Origin: JAYFRE01 sp034926235
Lineage (GTDB): Bacteria > Pseudomonadota > Alphaproteobacteria > Rhodospirillales > Magnetospirillaceae
Direction: 5' to 3'
Assembly (NCBI GenBank): GCA_034926235.1
Contig: JAYFRE010000100.1
Span: 1-27,437 of the forward strand
Length of the DNA: 27,437 bases
The position numbers were made by a program, and so were the translations under genes. Below the pieces are notes generated by a model. That model made no database searches, had not been told where the DNA came from, and was given only the letters and a program-made list of their open reading frames with translations. The first letter of the stretch is position 1. The number at the start of each line of letters is the position of its first letter. This document shows positions 23,141 to 27,437 of the stretch, piece after piece.

Positions 23141-25093
23141 ATGTCACAGCGTTCCTTATTTTTTTCCAGTGTTTCCAGCCGGGCGATTCTGCCCGCTTTG
23201 TGCCTTTTCGCCTTGTCTGCCCATGACGCCCGCGCCGAGGATGCATCCGCGCTCGATCCGATCGTTGTGACGGCGACGCGGCTGCCTACTCCGGCCAGTC
23301 AGTTGGCCAGCAGCGTCACCGTGATTACCGCCGAGGAAATCGAAACCAAGCAATGGCGGACCTTGCCCGAAGCCCTGCGCGAGGTGCCGGGTCTGAACGT
23401 CGTTCAGACCGGCGGTCCGGGCGGCCAGACCAGCCTGTTCATGCGCGGCACGAACAGCAACCACACCAAGGTTCTGCTGGACGGCATCGACATCGCGGAC
23501 CCCAGCACGCCCAGCGGCGGTGCCGATCTGTTCCAGTTCCTGACCGCCGATATCGAACGGATCGAAGTGCTGCGCGGCCCGCAAAGCGGTCTTTACGGTT
23601 CGGATGCGGTTGGCGGCGTCGTCAACATCATCACCAAGCGGGGGCAGGGTCCGTTCAAGATGACGGGCATGGCCGAAGGCGGCTCGTTTGGCACCTTCAA
23701 TCAGGCCGCTTCCGCCCAGGGCGAAACCGGCCGGGTCAATTATGCCTTAAACGTCGCCCATGACCGGTCGACGTCGGTCCGGGTGACGCCCGATGCCTTG
23801 CTTGCCCCCGGTCAGCCGCGCCAGGACGACCGGTCCGACAATGTGACCGTCTCGACCCGTTTGGGGGCTGAACTGGCCGAAAATCTCGAAGCGTCGCTGG
23901 TGGCCCGCGCAACCAAGACGCAACTGAACAGCGACACCATATATGGGACGGAGAGAGACGATCTCGAAAACCGGGATTATTTTACCCGTGGTGCGATCCA
24001 TCAGACTCTGTTCGACGGACGCTTCGATCACGAGTTCGGCGTGGCCTATTCCCATTATCGCCGCCGGGCTTCTTATGCCGGCGATGTTCCGTCTTTCTTC
24101 AATGGCGAGCGCGCCAAGACCGACTGGCAGGGGAACATCCATCTGACGCCCGGTCAGATTCTGACCTTGGGTGGCGAATTCCAGCGCGAAGGCATCGACA
24201 CCAGCGATTCCTCGACCGGCGGCGTGAACGATGTCGATAAGCATGTCGATACCAAGGCGGGGTTCGTGCAGTTGCAATCGAACTGGAACGAGCGGGTGGT
24301 GAACGCGCTTAGCTTGCGTTACGACGATCATGGCACTTTCGGGGGCCGGGCCACCTATCGCGTAGCGCCTGCGCTGCTGATCCCGGAAACGGGCACCAAG
24401 CTGAAGACCAGCCTGGGCACCGGTTTCAAGGCGCCGTCGCTGGACCAGCTTTATCACAATTATTATTTCCCCGCGTCCTGGGGCTATGGTCCCTATTACA
24501 CCTATGGCAATCCCGATCTGAAGCCGGAGCGCAGCCTGGGTTATGACGCCGGGTTCGAGCAGAAGATTTATGGAGTCAGCTTCGGAGCCACCTATTTTCA
24601 CAACAAGATCAAGAACATGATCGACACAGCCACGACCTATGTCGGTTCGGCTTCCTATACCGATTATATCAATGTCGGTCGGGCGAAAACCCAAGGCGTT
24701 GAAACCTTCATCGCCTTCGATCCATGGAAGGATCTGAATCTTAAGGGCACCTACACCTATACCCTGGCCGAGGATGAGGGCACCAATCTGGAATTGCTGC
24801 GCCGGCCCAAGCACAAGGGAAGCCTGAGCGCGACCTGGAAAGCGACCGAAAAACTGTCTTTGACCAGCAGTCTGATCGCCAGCGGCGGTTGGGTCGATAA
24901 GGATCGTAAGACCAGCGCCCGTGTCCAGGATGGCGGCTATGCCACGGTCAATCTGGCGGCCAGTTACGATATGACCGACAGCCTGACCGCGTTTGGCCGG
25001 GTCACCAACCTGCTCGACCGCAAGGTCGAGAATCCGGACGGTTATCTGCAGCCGGGCGCGGGCGTCTTCGCCGGCATCCGGGCGCGTTTCTAG
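23141..25093 (+). CDS. btuB: BtuB-like TonB-dependent vitamin B12 receptor
   Basis: Outer-membrane TonB-dependent transporter, 650 residues, close to BtuB length. A signal peptide (about 1-32, ending A-R-A) is followed by a TonB box-like D-P-I-V-V-T-A-T-R and the plug domain with L-R-E-V-P-G-L-N-V, S-L-F-M-R-G-T-N-S-N-H-T-K-V-L-L-D-G and V-L-R-G-P-Q-S-G-L-Y-G-S-D-A-V-G-G-V-V-N-I-I-T-K. The beta-barrel runs to the terminal phenylalanine in I-R-A-R-F. Transport of corrinoids is supported by the plug sequence and by the cobalamin riboswitch in its leader. The ribosome site before ATG 23141 is weak, which fits riboswitch control of translation. No ABC uptake genes (btuCDF) are in the window. Confidence 0.93.
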   Translation: MSQRSLFFSSVSSRAILPALCLFALSAHDARAEDASALDPIVVTATRLPTPASQLASSVTVITAEEIETKQWRTLPEALREVPGLNVVQTGGPGGQTSLFMRGTNSNHTKVLLDGIDIADPSTPSGGADLFQFLTADIERIEVLRGPQSGLYGSDAVGGVVNIITKRGQGPFKMTGMAEGGSFGTFNQAASAQGETGRVNYALNVAHDRSTSVRVTPDALLAPGQPRQDDRSDNVTVSTRLGAELAENLEASLVARATKTQLNSDTIYGTERDDLENRDYFTRGAIHQTLFDGRFDHEFGVAYSHYRRRASYAGDVPSFFNGERAKTDWQGNIHLTPGQILTLGGEFQREGIDTSDSSTGGVNDVDKHVDTKAGFVQLQSNWNERVVNALSLRYDDHGTFGGRATYRVAPALLIPETGTKLKTSLGTGFKAPSLDQLYHNYYFPASWGYGPYYTYGNPDLKPERSLGYDAGFEQKIYGVSFGATYFHNKIKNMIDTATTYVGSASYTDYINVGRAKTQGVETFIAFDPWKDLNLKGTYTYTLAEDEGTNLELLRRPKHKGSLSATWKATEKLSLTSSLIASGGWVDKDRKTSARVQDGGYATVNLAASYDMTDSLTAFGRVTNLLDRKVENPDGYLQPGAGVFAGIRARF

Positions 25094-25114
25094 ACCGGAG
25101 CGATGACGAAGAAG

Positions 25115-25143
25115 GGGCGGGTCCTGATCGGGTCCGCCCTTTT
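25115..25143 (+). terminator. Intrinsic terminator after btuB
   Basis: GGGCGG (25115-25120) pairs with CCGCCC (25134-25139) and is followed directly by four Ts. It lies 21 bases after the btuB stop. Confidence 0.75.
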
Positions 25144-25231
25144 GCCGTTTGCTGCGGGCGGTGAAGTCTCTTGACTCCTGGGGCGTAAAGAGCGGCCTTC
25201 TCGCTATCCGCAGCATGACAACAAGGGGAAG

Positions 25232-25543
25232 ATGATGGTTCTGCTTGAATTCTCGATGTGGCCGCTGGGCCAGGGCGAAAGCGTTAGCGCTTCTGTCGCA
25301 CGTTCCTTAGACATCATCGACAAAAGCGGCCTGTCCTACCAGCTCACGCCCATGGGCACGATCCTGGAAGGCGAATGGGCGGAGGTGATGGCCGTGGTGA
25401 CCACCTGTTTCGAAGCGATGAAGGCCGATTGCCCCCGCATAGAGACCAGCATCAAGATGGACTACCGCGCCGGTTCGAACAGCCGTTTGGCGTCCAAACT
25501 GGCCTCGGTGCAGGCGAAAGTCGGGCGCAAGCTGTCGACCTAA
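25232..25543 (+). CDS. MTH1187/YkoF-type thiamine-binding protein (UPF0045)
   Basis: A 103-residue cytoplasmic protein of the MTH1187 family, a small ferredoxin-like fold that binds thiamine or related pyrimidines. The family pattern is visible: L-L-E-F-S-M-W-P-L-G near the start, S-V-S-A-S-V-A-R-S-L-D-I-I, then Y-Q-L-T-P-M-G-T-I-L-E-G and a C-terminal K-M-D-Y-R-A-G region. GGGGAAG precedes ATG 25232; a second ATG follows at once. It stands alone after the btuB terminator. The biological role of this family is poorly settled. Confidence 0.85.
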   Translation: MMVLLEFSMWPLGQGESVSASVARSLDIIDKSGLSYQLTPMGTILEGEWAEVMAVVTTCFEAMKADCPRIETSIKMDYRAGSNSRLASKLASVQAKVGRKLST

Positions 25544-25612
25544 GAGACCGGCGGCGGTTGATCTCTTTATGGACATCTGTATTTTCCGCTGCTCTCCGGC
25601 TGAATCGGACCC

Positions 25613-26125
25613 ATGATAACCATCCGCCCCGCAAATGACCGCGATGTACCCCTTCTGCCCGGTATCGAGCGCAGCTCGGGTGAGATATTCCGGCAATTGC
25701 CGGGGCTGGAATGGATCGCCGACGATGATGTTCAGTCAGAGCAACGCCATCGCGCCTTGATCGCGGATGGCGTTGCCCTCGTCGCGGAACGGCGCGGTTA
25801 TGGCCTTGCGGCGTTCCTGAACGCAGAGGTGACGCCTGACGCTTTGCATATCTGGCAAATGGCCGTCCATCGCGACCAGCAAGGGCACGCTATTGGACGG
25901 AAATTGATCGAGGCGGCGCAGCGTTTCGCCGCCGGTCAAGGGATCAAGGCGCTGACCTTGACCACCTTCAAAGACGTGCCTTGGAATGAACCCTATTATC
26001 AAAGGCTTGGGTTCATCACGTTAAAGTGCGGAGAGATAGGCCCCCGTCTAAGAGCGGTTCTGGATGCCGAGGAACGTGCCGGCCTGCCCGCAACGCGGCG
26101 TTGCGCCATGAGGAAGCCGCTTTAA
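25613..26125 (+). CDS. GNAT-family N-acetyltransferase
   Basis: Cytoplasmic acetyl-CoA-dependent acetyltransferase, 170 residues. The acetyl-CoA motif is W-Q-M-A-V-H-R-D-Q-Q-G-H-A-I-G-R-K-L-I (about 83-101), with the R/Q-x-x-G-x-A/G loop. L-T-L-T-T-F-K-D-V-P-W-N-E-P-Y-Y-Q-R-L-G-F follows, the usual end of the fold. The acceptor cannot be deduced. It is convergent with the MarR gene, 43 bp apart. Confidence 0.88.
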   Translation: MITIRPANDRDVPLLPGIERSSGEIFRQLPGLEWIADDDVQSEQRHRALIADGVALVAERRGYGLAAFLNAEVTPDALHIWQMAVHRDQQGHAIGRKLIEAAQRFAAGQGIKALTLTTFKDVPWNEPYYQRLGFITLKCGEIGPRLRAVLDAEERAGLPATRRCAMRKPL

Positions 26126-26168
26126 CGGCGGCAATTTCCTAGGCCGCTGCCGGCCCGGATCATCGGCC

Positions 26169-26663
26169 TTATTCTTCCCCGGAGCTTTCTGTGCTGGCTG
26201 GATGGCTCTTCGCGGTGGCGATATCGACCGATAGCTGGAGCATCGAGCGGAGTTGCCGCCAGAGATCCTCGGACAGTCCCGCGATCATTTTTTCCTGCGC
26301 TTGCTTCCAGTAAGGCAGGGCGGAAACGAGCGCTTCCAGGCCTTCGACCGTCAAATTGACCTTCCGCGTCCGCAAATCCTTCGGATCGTCCTCGAACATG
26401 ACGAGTTTCCGCTGTTCCAGCGGCGACAGGGTGCGGGTCAGCGTCGTTCTATCCATCACCAGCCGTTGGGCGAGCTTTTTCATCGGAATCGAGCGCGCGT
26501 AATAGAGAGCGGCCAACACCGAGAACTGCGTGATCGTCATCCCGCTTGGCTCAAGAATTTTCTCATACATCTGCGTGACCGCCCGGCTGGATTTTCGCAG
26601 GACGGTACAAACGCATATATCGGGGCTGTCCCGAAGGGCTTCGAAGATGGGGTGTGAAATCAT
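26169..26663 (-). CDS. MarR-family transcriptional regulator
   Basis: Winged-helix repressor of about 164 residues. The DNA-binding core is clear: I-T-Q-F-S-V-L-A-A-L, then M-K-K-L-A-Q-R-L-V-M-D-R-T-T-L-T-R-T-L-S-P-L-E-Q-R-K-L-V and the wing D-P-K-D-L-R-T-R-K-V-N-L-T. ATG 26663 is used here; a TTG at 26675 has an AAAGG four bases before it and is a real alternative that adds four residues. Its 5' end faces the short-chain dehydrogenase gene across a 470-bp gap with repeated heptamers, so it probably controls that gene and itself. Confidence 0.9.
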   Translation of the reverse strand: MISHPIFEALRDSPDICVCTVLRKSSRAVTQMYEKILEPSGMTITQFSVLAALYYARSIPMKKLAQRLVMDRTTLTRTLSPLEQRKLVMFEDDPKDLRTRKVNLTVEGLEALVSALPYWKQAQEKMIAGLSEDLWRQLRSMLQLSVDIATAKSHPASTESSGEE

Positions 26664-26674
26664 GGTGTCTGTCA

Positions 26675-27023
26675 ATACACCTTTCTGTCCGTAGGAGATA
26701 TCCGAAGACAGTTCTTCGTTCCATCGGGCCGGAAAAAATCTGGCCAGTGGCGGTGTCGCTTCCGGTTTGGCGAACTGCCATATGGGGTCTCTAGCCAGGG
26801 CTTTCTACCCATTTCACTGATGAACATGGCTTCCCCAGTAAGCTGGGCCCGCTTTCAAAGCCCTTTTCCTCCTTGTGCGAAGCGTCAAATAGGTGTAATA
26901 GCACTTATATTATAAATTCATGTCGGAAGCACGCGACTATCTGGAAAAATTGGCGCGAAAACCGTCACCGATCTCGTCGAATGAAGTGGATGTCAGGATA
27001 AGGGGCATATACACCTTTATCCT
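26675..27023. promoter_or_regulatory. Repeated AGGTGTA/TACACCT sites in the MarR-SDR divergent region
   Basis: ATACACCTTT occurs identically at 26675-26684 and 27009-27018, and AGGTGTA occurs in the other orientation at 26891-26897, inside a possible promoter (TTGTGC 26873-26878, 17 bp, TAATAG 26896-26901). AGGATAA (26995-27001) and TTATCCT (27017-27023) form an inverted repeat around one copy. They are candidates for MarR binding. No gene was seen in the remaining part of this 470-bp gap. Confidence 0.45.
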
Positions 27024-27145
27024 ACAGAAGATGTCGATAAAGACGATTTAGACGCCGGTTGCTCATGCGGAAGAGTAACCGGCGCATCGAGGCCGCTCCT
27101 GCAAAACGGTTCAACACGAACCCACAGCAAAAGGAATTGCCGGAT

Positions 27146-27437
27146 ATGAGCAGACCCGGAATCGAAAAGACCAGCAGACAGCCCGTCGCGCTCATCGTCG
27201 GGGCCGGCGATGCGCTTGGCGGGGCGATCTCGCGGCGGTTTGCGCGCGAGGGTTATGTGACATGCGTCGCCCGCCGGTCGACCGACAAGCTGACCGCTCT
27301 AGTCGAAATGATTGCCGCCGATGGCGGTCGCGCCGTCGCTTTCGGCCTCGACGCGCGGAAGGAAGAACAGGTCGTAGAGACCTTTGCGCGTATTGAAGCC
27401 GAGATCGGTCCGATCGAGGTCGTGGTTTTCAACATCG
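27146..27437 (+). CDS. Short-chain dehydrogenase/reductase, N-terminal part (runs off the right edge)
   Basis: The first 97 residues of an SDR-type oxidoreductase. A basic leader is followed by the nucleotide-binding motif A-L-I-V-G-A-G-D-A-L-G-G-A-I (about 14-27). V-T-C-V-A-R-R-S follows, suggesting NADP preference through the arginines after the second strand, then A-F-G-L-D-A-R and I-E-V-V-V-F-N. The D-A-L-G in place of the usual G-I-G is seen in a subset of SDRs. AAGGA lies ten bases before ATG 27146. The catalytic Ser-Tyr-Lys lie beyond the window. Divergent from and probably controlled by the MarR gene. Confidence 0.88.
   Translation, partial: MSRPGIEKTSRQPVALIVGAGDALGGAISRRFAREGYVTCVARRSTDKLTALVEMIAADGGRAVAFGLDARKEEQVVETFARIEAEIGPIEVVVFNI

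Noticed and set aside
23747..25216. 489-codon minus-strand open frame opposite btuB
   Set aside because: It lies entirely antisense to a clear TonB receptor gene, its composition is that of a GC-rich shadow frame, and no family features were recognisable.
1..27437. tRNA, rRNA, CRISPR array, integrase or att sites
   Set aside because: I scanned both strands by eye for tRNA-like arms, regular spaced repeats and recombinase motifs and found none that I could support.

Overview
The window is a GC-rich, gene-dense bacterial chromosome segment. The gene families (DUF1611-type DgcN with DgcA, ChbG/HpnK with GtrA, Glt-type ABC importer, cobalamin riboswitches) and the codon use suggest an alphaproteobacterium, possibly of the Rhodospirillales. 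That placement is inference; there is no rRNA or marker gene to fix it. I see no prophage, CRISPR array or tRNA gene. The only mobile element I can support is a 163-bp MITE-like insertion.

Layout, left to right. (1) 1-2883, minus strand: an OmpR-family response regulator, its histidine kinase and the start of an EptA-type lipid A phosphoethanolamine transferase, i.e. a PmrA-PmrB-PmrC-like unit in the order regulator, kinase, transferase. (2) 2983-6589: a small DHCW-type cupin, an IclR regulator, and a divergent LysR/MFS pair resembling YnfL/YnfM with a perfect palindrome between them. (3) 6704-8140: a 14-TM DHA2-type efflux pump. (4) 8137-12120: GT2 transferase, GT-C membrane transferase and GtrA protein (minus, each joined by a 4-base overlap), divergent from a ChbG/NaxD-type deacetylase. 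These four functions match those used to put a free hexosamine on lipid A (Bordetella Lgm, Francisella FlmF2/NaxD/FlmK). (5) 12133-13086: AEC permease. (6) 13286-21024: a D-glutamate/acidic amino acid locus. LysR, gltI, gltJ, gltK, gltL and a D-amino acid aminotransferase lie on the minus strand, divergent from dgcN and dgcA on the plus strand. dgcN is cut by one in-frame TAG. Two matching ATGCA-N5-TGCAT operators lie about 100 bp in front of the two divergent units. (7) 21073-25093: a vitamin B12 regulatory node. A short MetE-like methionine synthase (minus) and a BtuB-type TonB receptor (plus) are divergent, and each has its own cobalamin riboswitch. The riboswitch of the MetE-like gene carries the MITE in the terminal loop of a peripheral hairpin. 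(8) 25232-27437: thiamine-binding MTH1187-type protein, GNAT acetyltransferase, and a MarR regulator divergent from a truncated short-chain dehydrogenase.

How the genes work together: regions 1 and 4 point to two ways of masking lipid A phosphates. Region 6 would import acidic amino acids and funnel D-glutamate through N-acetyl-D-glutamate to the L form, except that the first enzyme is interrupted. Region 7 couples B12 uptake and a B12-independent methionine synthesis route to B12 status. The most unusual observation is the MITE inside the cobalamin riboswitch, placed where its self-complementary fold could simply lengthen an existing stem.
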